Assembly: GCA_903888645.1 (NCBI GenBank)
Contig: CAISUK010000386.1
Location: 1-38,349 of the forward strand
Reading direction: 5' to 3'
Source of the DNA: an uncultured Pseudomonadota bacterium
GTDB taxonomy: Bacteria > Pseudomonadota > Gammaproteobacteria > Burkholderiales > Rhodocyclaceae
Length of the DNA: 38,349 bases
This document shows positions 24,089 to 32,084 of the stretch, piece after piece; position 1 is the first letter of the stretch; each line of letters opens with the position of its first letter. The notes below the pieces were generated by a model. It was not told the origin of the DNA. It worked only from the letters and a program-made list of their open reading frames with translations, and did not search any database. Both the position numbers and the translations under genes were made by a program.

Positions 24089-24102
24089 AACAAGTGTTTG
24101 TT
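24089..24102. promoter_or_regulatory. Palindromic operator AACAA-GTGT-TTGTT
   Basis: Perfect AACAA/TTGTT half-sites, 95 bases upstream of the membrane-protein gene and 53 bases upstream of the divergent DUF2889 start, so a single bound dimer could control both. Confidence 0.68.
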
Positions 24103-24154
24103 TGTAAGTCAAGGTAGAGAACCCGATGAACACACTTCACACAACCTTCAGGTC

Positions 24155-24736
24155 ATGAGCATGCCTTTGAGTCAGCCAGCTACCCGTAGACATATGCATA
24201 CCCGCACCGTGCAATGTGACGGTTATCTTCGGGAGGATGGATTGTGGGATATTGAGGGCAGCCTCATTGATCGCAAACCCTTCCGTTATTCCGAGCCAGA
24301 TCGTGGTGTTCGCGAGCCGGGGGCCGATGTTCATCACATGGCGATTCGCCTGACGATAGGTATGGACATGGTGGTTCGAGCGGTCGAGGTGACGATGCCA
24401 TCGACTCCTTATGTGTCTTGCGCGAATGCAATCCCCAATTACCAGCGCCTCGTTGGGTGCAAGATTGATGGCAACTGGCGGGCGTCGGTCAAGAGCGCCG
24501 TTGGTTTAGAACGAGGATGTACCCATGCGCGGGAGCTTTTGTTTCCCATGGCGACCACCGCATACCAGACGCTATATAGCTGGCGTGAGGAAGGCAGCAA
24601 TAATCCACCAGTACCTCCAAAAAACAAGGACATCAAGCCGGCGTTTGTCGGTGGCTGCATGACATGGGCCACCGATGGACCTGTCGTCGCTCGGTTTTAC
24701 CCGCAGTTTTCGACAACGGCAAAACCTAACGCATAG
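24155..24736 (+). CDS. DUF2889 family protein
   Basis: A 193-residue soluble protein. The family pattern is visible: HMHTRTVQCDGYLREDGLWDIEG near the start, then LIDRKPF, HHMAIRLTIGMDMVVRAVEV, PYVSCANAIPNYQRLVG and GCTHARELLFPM. DUF2889 proteins have no established activity but are common beside aromatic, steroid and other CoA-linked catabolic genes. Start: ATG 24155 (or 24161) rather than an upstream frame that would begin inside the operator. It shares the operator at 24089 with the divergent membrane-protein gene. Confidence 0.8.
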   Translation: MSMPLSQPATRRHMHTRTVQCDGYLREDGLWDIEGSLIDRKPFRYSEPDRGVREPGADVHHMAIRLTIGMDMVVRAVEVTMPSTPYVSCANAIPNYQRLVGCKIDGNWRASVKSAVGLERGCTHARELLFPMATTAYQTLYSWREEGSNNPPVPPKNKDIKPAFVGGCMTWATDGPVVARFYPQFSTTAKPNA

Positions 24737-24872
24737 CGTTGCGTATGACAGCATTCAATTCTGTTTCTCGGGTGAGCTCGCTAGCTCATGCCTTGTTCCC
24801 TAGAGACGATCAGGCATTGATTGTCGGCAGTGTCTTCAGCGGCTGGAATATGGGCGGTTACGGAGTAGCATT

Positions 24873-26606
24873 GTGCCAGTAATGCATCCTTGGATTATCG
24901 AACCCGTCCTCTACGCCCCCGCACCCGGCGAAAACGCCTGGAACCCGGGCGTGAGCCCTGGCATCCCCACCGACTTCCTGGCGCTCGAAACGCTGGTCCG
25001 CCCGGACTGCTGCCTCTCGACCCGGGCACAGGCCGATGAACTGGCGGCGCTGTGCGGCCTGCCCCTGCGGGAAATCGTGCTGCTGCGCGCCGAACGCTTG
25101 GCGCTGCACGAAGTAATCTTGCGCGTGACCGCCGATCTGGCGATTTTGGAAGGTACCGAAGAAGAGGAATTCGGCTACAACTTTCGCCGCGTCGCGACCG
25201 CGCTGTTCGACCAGGTCGTCTTGCCGCAAGTGGACGAAATCGTGGCGGCGCATGCGGCGCTCATCGCGCGCGCCAAGACTGAAGCGGCGCGCCTGCTGCA
25301 TGCCGCCTACGCGCCACCGCCGGCGCCTGCCCGGCCGCGCTTTCCGCGGTCGCTGTTCAAGCGCCGCCCGGCAGCGGCACCCGCCACGCTGGGCGAATCC
25401 GCCGCCGAGCAGGACTACCGCATCGTTAATGAATACAAAGCTGTCGGACTCGCTGCCGCTGATCCGTTCCAGCGTGCGCTGGGCAAGAGCCTGTACCGCA
25501 TCCTCGGTGCCGTGCTGGCGCAGCGCGGGCGCATCGGCGGTAGCCACGACACGCTGGCGACGCTGGTCAGCCACCATCTCGCCAACACCTTCGGCAGCGC
25601 CCAGATCGGCGAGCGCATCGCCCCCTTGCTCGATGCTGTGATCGCCCGTGAAGGATGGCCGCGGGTGCCGGATCAGCCCGCGCCCGTTCTCATCAGCCTG
25701 AAAGGCGCCTCGGCGGCCGGCAAGAGTTCGCTGCGGCCGATGATCAAGCAACGCATGGCCGAGCATGGTATCGCCGAGGGCGGCTTCGGCACCATCAGCC
25801 CTGATGTCTGGCGCCGCCTGCTGCTCGACTACGCCGCGCTCGGCCCGGCGCGCAAGTACGCCGGGCACCTCACGAGTCAGGAACTGATGCTGATCGACGA
25901 CAAGCTCGATCGCCACATGCGCGCCAAGGCCGAGCACAACGGCACGCTGCCGCACCTGTTGGTCGATCGTTTCCGTTTCGACAGCTTCGCCAGCGAAAAG
26001 GTCGGTCGCGTGCTGCACAACACCTACGCCAGCCACGTCGATACGATGTACATGTACTTCGTCGTCACGCCGCCGGAAGCTACTGTCGAGCGAGGCTGGC
26101 AGCGAGCGCTGCTGCGCGGCCGATTCAAGTCGGTGGAGGATTTTCTCGGCCACAGCGTTGAGGCCTACACGGGAATGCCCAAGCTGCTGTTCAAATGGAT
26201 GGCCTACGACAAACCAGTGTTCCGCTTCGCCTTCCTCGACAACCGAGTGCCAATTGGTTGCTTCCCCGCCACCATCGCTGAGGGCGACCAGAGGCACATC
26301 GTCATCTACGACCCACTGCCACTGATCGACATCGAGCGATACCAGAAAATCAACATCCACGCCGCCAGTGCGGCCGAGGTTTATCCGCCGGCTGCGGAAC
26401 TCGCGGTGGAACGCAATGGCGGCTTCCTACGCGAGATCCTGCGCCGGTTCCCGAGCATCGAACTCGTAGAGCGCGGCGCCCTCACGCCCTACGCGCGGCG
26501 TCAGGCAGGCACAGTGGAAATCATTGACCCTGCCGCAGTCGAGCGGTTGCGAGCCGATGCGCCGATGGCAGCGGTACTTGATCTGCTGCTGGCCCCGGCC
26601 CGATAG
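24873..26606 (+). CDS. Large zeta-toxin-like P-loop kinase domain protein
   Basis: A 577-residue GC-rich gene. The Walker A motif GASAAGKSS is at about residues 278-286 (LISLKGASAAGKSS), after an unrecognised N-terminal region of about 270 residues with Pro-rich linker (PAPARPRFPRS, about 150-160). The following part (SPDVWRRLLLDY, LMLIDDKLDRHM, LLVDRFRFDSF, YFVVTPPEATVERGW) fits zeta-toxin/uridine-kinase-like P-loop enzymes in which an Asp/Arg set binds a second substrate. Zeta toxins are normally ~290 residues and paired with an antitoxin; here the domain is fused to a long N-terminal region and no antitoxin gene is adjacent. A housekeeping kinase role is possible. A long minus-strand frame over the same bases is a GC-rich shadow. 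Confidence 0.75.
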   Translation: MPVMHPWIIEPVLYAPAPGENAWNPGVSPGIPTDFLALETLVRPDCCLSTRAQADELAALCGLPLREIVLLRAERLALHEVILRVTADLAILEGTEEEEFGYNFRRVATALFDQVVLPQVDEIVAAHAALIARAKTEAARLLHAAYAPPPAPARPRFPRSLFKRRPAAAPATLGESAAEQDYRIVNEYKAVGLAAADPFQRALGKSLYRILGAVLAQRGRIGGSHDTLATLVSHHLANTFGSAQIGERIAPLLDAVIAREGWPRVPDQPAPVLISLKGASAAGKSSLRPMIKQRMAEHGIAEGGFGTISPDVWRRLLLDYAALGPARKYAGHLTSQELMLIDDKLDRHMRAKAEHNGTLPHLLVDRFRFDSFASEKVGRVLHNTYASHVDTMYMYFVVTPPEATVERGWQRALLRGRFKSVEDFLGHSVEAYTGMPKLLFKWMAYDKPVFRFAFLDNRVPIGCFPATIAEGDQRHIVIYDPLPLIDIERYQKINIHAASAAEVYPPAAELAVERNGGFLREILRRFPSIELVERGALTPYARRQAGTVEIIDPAAVERLRADAPMAAVLDLLLAPAR

Positions 26607-26928
26607 CGTGGTCCGGGGCAGCGCATTATCAGAACCTCATATTGTTCATCGGCCTGCCAGCGAAGGGGGCACGCAACTCCCGCACCATCCACCGACTGCC
26701 GTAGGCGACTTTGATCACTCTTGTCTTCAATTCGATAACCGAAGATCTTGGCTTAGTCAAACAAGCAAACAACAACCGAACTTTCGCAGATGACGACACT
26801 AGCTTCATTGCAGGCAACCAAGATAAAGCTGTCGACAAATGAACACTTCAGCGACAAGCCAATCCATAAGGGACGCCTGTCGCCAGTGTTGTCGATGAAG
26901 TATCCTCATATTCAGCGGAGCACTCCCA
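26607..26928. other. Intergenic stretch upstream of ribA
   Basis: About 320 bases. On the minus strand a short frame reads YGSRWMVRELRAPFAGRP and NNMRF before a stop, which looks protein-like but is not recognised; it could be the tail of a lost gene. No FMN riboswitch signature was seen ahead of ribA. Confidence 0.3.
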
Positions 26929-27552
26929 TTGATTGATGTTATCCGAAAATCTGATTCCAATATTTCAAACTCAGTCGAAACCATCCATACTCTTGAATAT
27001 TGCGGAGCATGTAATATGCCAACGGAATTTGCTATTTTCCGTCTGCACGGCTTCAGCGATTCTGCCAGTGGTAAAGAGCATGTTGTTCTCACTCTTGGAA
27101 ATATTGCAGACGGTATTCCCGTGTTAGCTCGTGTTCACTCGGAGTGCCTAACTGGTGATGCCCTTTTCAGTCAGCGTTGCGATTGTGGAGCTCAACTGCA
27201 AGAGGCAGTAAAAAGGATTGCCGAAGAGGGGTGTGGAATTTTGATTTACTTACGTCAAGAAGGGCGAGGAATCGGCCTGATCAATAAAATTCGCGCGTAT
27301 CAGTTGCAAGATGCAGGTTCAGATACGGTTGAAGCCAATGAGCTCCTTGGCTTTCCGGACGACCTTCGGCGTTATGAGATATGCAAGCCAATATTCGAGA
27401 CGCTGGGGGTTGGCGCCCTGCGCTTAATGACAAACAATCCTCGCAAAATTTCCGCACTTGAAAAAATTGGGATAGTTGTTCATGAGCAAATTCCCCTCCT
27501 GTGTGGACATAATCCGTCAAATAGAGAATATCTTTCCACCAAGAAGAAGTAG
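26929..27552 (+). CDS. ribA: GTP cyclohydrolase II
   Basis: A 207-residue enzyme of riboflavin synthesis that opens the imidazole ring of GTP. The zinc site is Cys-rich HSECLTGDALFSQRCDCGAQ (three Cys), the GTP site includes LIYLRQEGRGIGLINKIRAY, and MTNNPRKI is near the C-terminus. The length matches stand-alone RibA. The start is TTG at 26929, with GGAG nine bases upstream; an ATG at 27016 would cut off about 29 residues, and IHTLEYCG before it fits the normal N-terminus of the family. It is low in GC compared with the gene before it. No other rib genes are near. Confidence 0.93.
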   Translation: MIDVIRKSDSNISNSVETIHTLEYCGACNMPTEFAIFRLHGFSDSASGKEHVVLTLGNIADGIPVLARVHSECLTGDALFSQRCDCGAQLQEAVKRIAEEGCGILIYLRQEGRGIGLINKIRAYQLQDAGSDTVEANELLGFPDDLRRYEICKPIFETLGVGALRLMTNNPRKISALEKIGIVVHEQIPLLCGHNPSNREYLSTKKK

Positions 27553-27699
27553 TTAGGGCATTTGCTTTGAACATTCTGGGTAGCTTGGTAACCGTTAGGG
27601 CGGCAGGAACACTGCTATTGAGCATTTCCAGGCGACCTCCGAAATCAGTCTAGAACCTTCCTCATACAGACACCAGCGCTCTCGGTACGACAAGCCACA

Positions 27700-28527
27700 A
27701 TGCATATCCACCACAGCATCGCCGCACTTCGCGCTGACCTCAAAGAGGCCGGCCGCATCGTTTTGGTTCCAACTATGGGCAATCTGCATGACGGCCATAT
27801 CGCTCTGATGCGGCAGGCGCGCAAGCATGGCGACAGCGCGGTGGTGACGATCTTCGTCAACCGCTTGCAGTTTCGTCCGGGCGAGGATTTTGAAAACTAC
27901 CCGCGGACCTTGGCGGCAGATTGCGAGCGACTCGTTGTCGCCGGGGTCGACTATTTGTTCGCACCTGATGAGGATGAAATGTATCCGGCACAGCAACAAT
28001 ATTATGTCGATCCGCCAAGCGAATTAATAGGCATACTGGAAGGGGAGTTTCGCCCTGGACATTTTCGCGGTGTTGCAACAGTGGTCCTAAAGCTGTTCAA
28101 CATCGTCCTTCCTCAAGTCGCGCTTTTCGGCAAGAAGGATTACCAGCAAATGCTGGTGTTGAGCAACATGGTGCGCGACTTGGCCTTCCCGGTCGAAATC
28201 ATTGCGGCAGACACCGTGCGCGCCGATGATGGACTGGCGCTGTCATCGCGCAATGGTTATCTCACAGCGGAGCAACGAAACGAAGCACCGAGGCTGTATC
28301 ACACGCTAAGCAAGATTGTGGCGGCAATCCGCGCCGGCAAAAATGATTTCCCTGTCCTGGAAGCGGAAGCGATGAATGAACTGCGCGGCAATGGCTGGGC
28401 ACCAAGCTATGTTTCGGTGCGCCGTAAGGCGGACCTCCAACTGCCACAAGTTGGCGAAGCCGGACTGGTCGTTCTGGCAGCTGCACTCCTTGGGAATACG
28501 CGTCTGATTGACAATCTCGAGCTTTAG
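27700..28527 (+). CDS. panC: Pantothenate synthetase (pantoate-beta-alanine ligase)
   Basis: A 275-residue PanC that joins pantoate and beta-alanine with ATP to make pantothenate, the precursor of CoA. Motifs: VPTMGNLHDGHIALM (HxGH-like nucleotide site), IFVNRLQFRPGEDFENYPRTL, FGKKDYQQMLVL and DDGLALSSRNGYLT (KMSKS-like loop). The usual IFVNPxQF is VNRLQF here, so the Pro is replaced by Arg. The ATG at 27700 has no strong ribosome site. panB and panD are not adjacent. An IS200-type element lies 95 bases downstream. Confidence 0.93.
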   Translation: MHIHHSIAALRADLKEAGRIVLVPTMGNLHDGHIALMRQARKHGDSAVVTIFVNRLQFRPGEDFENYPRTLAADCERLVVAGVDYLFAPDEDEMYPAQQQYYVDPPSELIGILEGEFRPGHFRGVATVVLKLFNIVLPQVALFGKKDYQQMLVLSNMVRDLAFPVEIIAADTVRADDGLALSSRNGYLTAEQRNEAPRLYHTLSKIVAAIRAGKNDFPVLEAEAMNELRGNGWAPSYVSVRRKADLQLPQVGEAGLVVLAAALLGNTRLIDNLEL

Positions 28528-28621
28528 CTAGTTTCACAGAACGTAATGCGCTGGCGGGTAAGTCAAGCGGCGCAAAATGCGCTAACAATGTACCGCATAA
28601 ACCGAGGACCTAACTAAACAT

Positions 28622-29278
28622 GAGAGATCCCCCGGCTCTGCCGGGGAGGCAGTAGGAGTTTGACATTTACTTGGGTCCATCGACGAAACTTCCAACCGTG
28701 AGCCGCCAAGCACACGAAAGGGAGAATGCCGATGGACGAATTTGAAAGCCTAAGTCATACGAAGTGGGACTGCAAATATCACGTAGTGTTCATACCGAAG
28801 TGCCGGAGGAAGACGCTGTACGAAGAGTTGAGGAGGCATCTGGGCGAGGTGTTTCGGCGATTAGCGGAGCAGAAAGAGAGCCGGATCGAAGAAGGGCATT
28901 TGATGGTTGATCACGTGCATATGATGATCGCGATCCCGCCGAAATACGCGGTATCGCAGGTGATCGGATACATCAAGGGCAAAAGCGCGATCCACCTGGC
29001 CCGGGTGTATGGCGAGAAGAAGCGTAGTTTTGTGGGACAGCATTTCTGGGCCAGAGGGTACTTCGTCTCGACAGTCGGTCGAGACGAAGCGGTGATACGA
29101 GAGTACATCCGGAATCAGGAGCACGAGGACCGCCGATTGGATCAAATGAACCTGTGGCGCTGACCGGCCACCGAAAGGTGGCTGACAAGAATCGGGGCCG
29201 CGTGAGCGACCCCGCCTAGCCGCTTTGAGCGGCTCACAAAATTAAAGCCTCCGGCTTTGCCGGAGGATACTTACTTGG
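28622..29278 (+). mobile_element. IS200-type insertion sequence
   Basis: One transposase gene (28726-29163) lies between subterminal hairpins. At the left, CCCCGGC/GCCGGGG forms a stem at 28630-28646; at the right, CCTCCGGC/GCCGGAGG at 29248-29266, with further stems at 29167-29180 and 29218-29234. The octamer TTACTTGG occurs near both ends (28667 and 29271). Such elements have no terminal inverted repeats and move as single-stranded DNA. Exact ends are estimated. Confidence 0.7.
28726..29163 (+). CDS. tnpA: IS200/IS605-family HUH transposase TnpA
   Basis: A 145-residue Y1 transposase. The HUH pair is in VDHVHMMIAIPP and the nucleophile Tyr lies in EYIRNQEHED near the C-terminus; the N-terminal KWDCKYHVVFIPKCRRK is typical of the IS200 group. 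It nicks and rejoins single-stranded DNA at the element ends. The frame is intact from ATG 28726 (GGGAGAATGCC before it) to the stop, so the element may still be active. No TnpB is present, which matches IS200 rather than IS605 composition. Confidence 0.92.
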   Translation: MPMDEFESLSHTKWDCKYHVVFIPKCRRKTLYEELRRHLGEVFRRLAEQKESRIEEGHLMVDHVHMMIAIPPKYAVSQVIGYIKGKSAIHLARVYGEKKRSFVGQHFWARGYFVSTVGRDEAVIREYIRNQEHEDRRLDQMNLWR

Positions 29279-29352
29279 CTACTTTGGGTTACGCTTTGGC
29301 ATGTCCGCCTTTTGAGGCGCCAGCATACCAAGGGAGCCGAGCAGGGTTGCCG

Positions 29353-29844
29353 ATGAAGTCATTACTTGTTGTTTATCACTCAATGACCGGTGGCACGCTG
29401 CAGATGGTGCAAGCGGCAACATCTGGCGCGGCCACTGAAACGTCGCTGCAGGTGAGGGTACTCCGTGCTCCAGAAACGGGTGCGGATGATCTGCTTGCCG
29501 CCGACGGCTATATCTTTGCAACACCGGAGACGCTTGCCGCGATCGCTGGCCTCATGAAAGATTTTTTCGATCGAACGTATTACCAGGTACTGGATAAGAT
29601 CAACGGTAATCCCTACGCCACCATGATTTGTGCGGGCAGCGACGGCCAAAACGCTGCGCGGCAAATCGAACGCATCGCAACCGGATGGCGTCTGAAGTCA
29701 ATAGCGCCGCCCCTGATCATCTGCAGTCATGCTCAGACCAAGGATGAAATACTCCGGCCGAAGCAAATTGGCCTGGCACAGCTGGAACAGTGTAAGGACC
29801 TCGGCGCCACGCTGGCCACCGGGATCGCCATGGGCATCTTCTGA
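29353..29844 (+). CDS. Flavodoxin-like/NAD(P)H-dependent oxidoreductase family protein
   Basis: A 163-residue flavodoxin-fold protein: LLVVYHSMTGGTLQMVQAA holds the phosphate-binding loop of flavodoxins, DGYIFATPETLAAIAGLMKDFFDRTYY is the isoalloxazine-binding region of the WrbA/NADPH-dependent FMN reductase type, and ATMICAGSDGQNAARQIERI follows. It should bind FMN and carry electrons or reduce quinones. I chose ATG 29353 because the frame further upstream runs into the IS200 end; an AGGG segment precedes it. The insertion sequence ends about 75 bases upstream and may have replaced its native promoter. Confidence 0.8.
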   Translation: MKSLLVVYHSMTGGTLQMVQAATSGAATETSLQVRVLRAPETGADDLLAADGYIFATPETLAAIAGLMKDFFDRTYYQVLDKINGNPYATMICAGSDGQNAARQIERIATGWRLKSIAPPLIICSHAQTKDEILRPKQIGLAQLEQCKDLGATLATGIAMGIF

Positions 29845-30180
29845 AATCGTCGAACCGACGCCCGCACGACCCTGAACCGAGTCTTGACTCCAGGTAAATG
29901 GAGCACTTATGCCATTCAGGTGAAGATGCTGATAATTTAATTGTCCGCGCGTGGCGGTATCGACGCTGGCTAGCGCTCGTCCAGTGATCGCAACAATCGT
30001 TATGTCCGCCAACGCCATGCTGGCCGTTTCCATCCTTCGGCGGATGGCCGCGCTAGTGATCATGGAGAATTTCTCGCAGGGTGGCGTTGCGCTGATCATT
30101 CCCAGACTCGCGACGGAATTGCTGTAAGCGTTTGCGGCGATGGTGATCAAACAGCCATCCTCAGTAATTTGCGACTCGCC
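29845..30180. other. Intergenic stretch without a recognised gene
   Basis: About 335 bases between the flavodoxin gene and the dehalogenase remnant. A minus-strand frame spans it but has no family resemblance or ribosome site. Probably degraded DNA. Confidence 0.3.
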
Positions 30181-30501
30181 TCAGTCCAACAATGCGGGAA
30201 GCTCTGCCAGAGTCGTCAGGATGCGTTTGGGGCCGATCCTCAGTCGATCCTCGGGTGCGCTGGTCCGGTTGATCCAGAACGTCTCGAAGCCAAAGCTGGC
30301 GGCACCGGCGATGTCCCGGCTGTTGGATGACACGAAGCCGATGCGATTGGCGTCGACACCCAGCGCATCGATTACGAGTTGATACACGCGTGGATCCGCC
30401 TTATACCTCTTGATGCCGGTGTGACGGTGGAACGTATGCAGAGTGGTCTGGCTGACGGCTTGATGAATCGAACGGTAGCGACCCGAATGTAAAAAGCGGA
30501 C
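30181..30501 (-). pseudogene. C-terminal remnant of a type II haloacid dehalogenase
   Basis: The minus strand reads KADPRVYQLVIDALGVDAN, then IGFVSSNSRDIAGAASFGF and FWINRTSAPEDRL, the second half of the HAD-II core with the SSNxxD motif that binds Mg2+ and substrate. The first half, with the nucleophilic Asp, is missing: upstream the frame reads about 35 unrelated-looking residues and then meets the stop codon of the DMT transporter. No start codon is suitable. It is a deletion remnant. Confidence 0.7.
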
Positions 30502-31419
30502 TCAGTCTGAAAAAGTAGTGTCCTGGGTCACTCGCCGTGTGGCCCACCATCCTGCCGCGGATAGGATTGCGAGTCCCGCCGCAATTAGGAAAACACCTGA
30601 GAGTTCAGTTTTCGTGAACGACTCTCCGGTCTGAATGCGTGAGGAAACCATGGCAATAACTGGCGTTCCCAGAACCGAAAGGCTCGCCTCCCACGCCGGC
30701 AGGCGGCCCAGAATATAAATCCATAGGAACCATCCAAGACCGGTGCTGACAATGGATATGAATGCCAGAATGCCAATGTAATTGTGCGACCAATCCACTG
30801 ATCTTTCAGGCACCACGAGGCTGACGATGCCCGCCAGCAAGGCACCGAAGAACATTTGCCAGCCGGTCAATCCGACAAGATCGAATTCCGCCGAATCAGC
30901 TTGCATGCGTTTGATCAGGATGTTGCCAATGGCCCAAAAAAGGGCCGCCATCACCCCCAGCAACTTGCTCAAAAGACTCGTGTGCATATCCCACGGGGCA
31001 ATGATCAGAACAAGGCCAACAAGGGTAGAGACCGTCGCCCACCACTGCCCCCCTCGAATTCGCTCGCCCAGAACAGGCCAAGCCAGAAACAGGGTCCAAA
31101 TCGGCATGGTGAAAATAAGTACTGCTGTTTTCCCCGCCCCGCCCTCGACCAGTGCCCAGGTTTGAAAAATAAGGAAGGCGCCGGTCTGCACTAGACCAAT
31201 CAAGATCGTTTTCTTAGGGCTCGGTAAACGGAGAGAGCGGCCACTGAGCTTGAGGGCCACCATCAGGGCAAAGGCCCCCAGAAAAGCACGTTGTGCAGCG
31301 AATGTAAAAGGGCCGACATGCTCAAGAGCGGCCTTCGCCAATACCCACGAATAGCCCCAGATTGATGAAAGTACGATCAGCGCAAGCAGCGGCAGCCATT
31401 GTTTCTTTGTCTTGCTCAT
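30502..31419 (-). CDS. DMT-family (EamA) transporter
   Basis: A 305-residue inner-membrane protein with ten predicted helices in two EamA repeats. The first begins with PLLALIVLSSIWGYSWVLAKAALEHVGPF, and the second with LLGVMAALFWAIGNILIKRM. Family members export amino acids and small metabolites; the substrate cannot be assigned. The ATG at 31419 is used. It overlaps in frame, with no gap, the dehalogenase remnant downstream, but there is no sign of a functional link. Confidence 0.88.
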   Translation of the reverse strand: MSKTKKQWLPLLALIVLSSIWGYSWVLAKAALEHVGPFTFAAQRAFLGAFALMVALKLSGRSLRLPSPKKTILIGLVQTGAFLIFQTWALVEGGAGKTAVLIFTMPIWTLFLAWPVLGERIRGGQWWATVSTLVGLVLIIAPWDMHTSLLSKLLGVMAALFWAIGNILIKRMQADSAEFDLVGLTGWQMFFGALLAGIVSLVVPERSVDWSHNYIGILAFISIVSTGLGWFLWIYILGRLPAWEASLSVLGTPVIAMVSSRIQTGESFTKTELSGVFLIAAGLAILSAAGWWATRRVTQDTTFSD

Positions 31420-31673
31420 TTTTCATCTTTGCTTGAAAGCATTCCAGGGCTCCTGCGCGGCCCCGGCGTAGGCAGAGAAACGGATTTGCGGTACACACAT
31501 GTCGGCGCGCGTTCAAAAAGTACCCAGCGATGCGCGTTGAAGGACTACTCAGGGACGCCAGCCGTCTGTCATAGGTCGGTCTGTAGATCAGTGTAGCGCA
31601 ATTAAGAGAGTGTTCGGTATTCAGTTGCTGTGATGTTTGCGCGCGGCAACGACTCAGAACGGAGCCTCGTCGG

Positions 31674-32007
31674 GTGTGGATTTGCATCGCTTGCTCTACT
31701 CCCCACCTGGATGCGGGAGGTCGCCGTCGCACTGCCGTGCTGGAAGCGGTAAGACTCGTTGCCCTTCTCCATGGCACTAGCAGCGGGACAGCGCGCGGAG
31801 ATTCGTCACTTTGGGATATTTTCTGCCACTGCCAAGGCACCCCGAATCGGCCGGAATCCGAAAACCGGCGCGTCCGTTTCAATACTTGCCAAACATGCGC
31901 CGCATTTCAAGCCTGGGAAAGAACTGGCGGCGAGAGTGAATGTAAGCCGCTCACAGCAGTTGCGCGCAGCCGATTGGACACCCCGTCAGGCTGCCGCCCC
32001 TGACTGA
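31674..32007 (+). pseudogene. ihfB: Decayed integration host factor beta subunit
   Basis: The C-terminal half is well kept: [20 protein letters not shown], then [19 protein letters not shown] and [14 protein letters not shown], which is the DNA-bending beta-arm and end of IHF-beta. The N-terminal helices are scrambled over three frames (DLHRLLYSPPG in one, TPHLDAGGRR in another), so several frameshifts separate them from the kept part. A frame from TTG 31759 gives an 82-residue product lacking the dimer helices. The C-terminus is extended by about 15 residues. It is probably a non-functional copy. Confidence 0.68.
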
Positions 32008-32084
32008 CTCAGCACTGCATACGGTGAATCTTGCTCATCAACGACGGCTCTGCCTGAATCCTGGGTCCGTGGGAAAAACCTTCA

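Noticed and set aside
24858-26360. A 500-residue minus-strand frame opposite the zeta-like gene
   Set aside because: Composition is the low-complexity, Arg/Gln/His-rich kind typical of shadows of GC-rich genes; the plus-strand frame has a real Walker motif.
26751-26785. Another AACAA-rich stretch near 26760
   Set aside because: It has AACAA repeats but no TTGTT partner at four-base spacing, so it is not a copy of the operator.
26700-26930. FMN riboswitch ahead of ribA
   Set aside because: The conserved RFN core (such as GGGGCAGGGTG) was not found.
29698-30150. A 150-residue minus-strand frame after the flavodoxin gene
   Set aside because: It overlaps the end of the flavodoxin gene, has no ribosome site and resembles no family I know.
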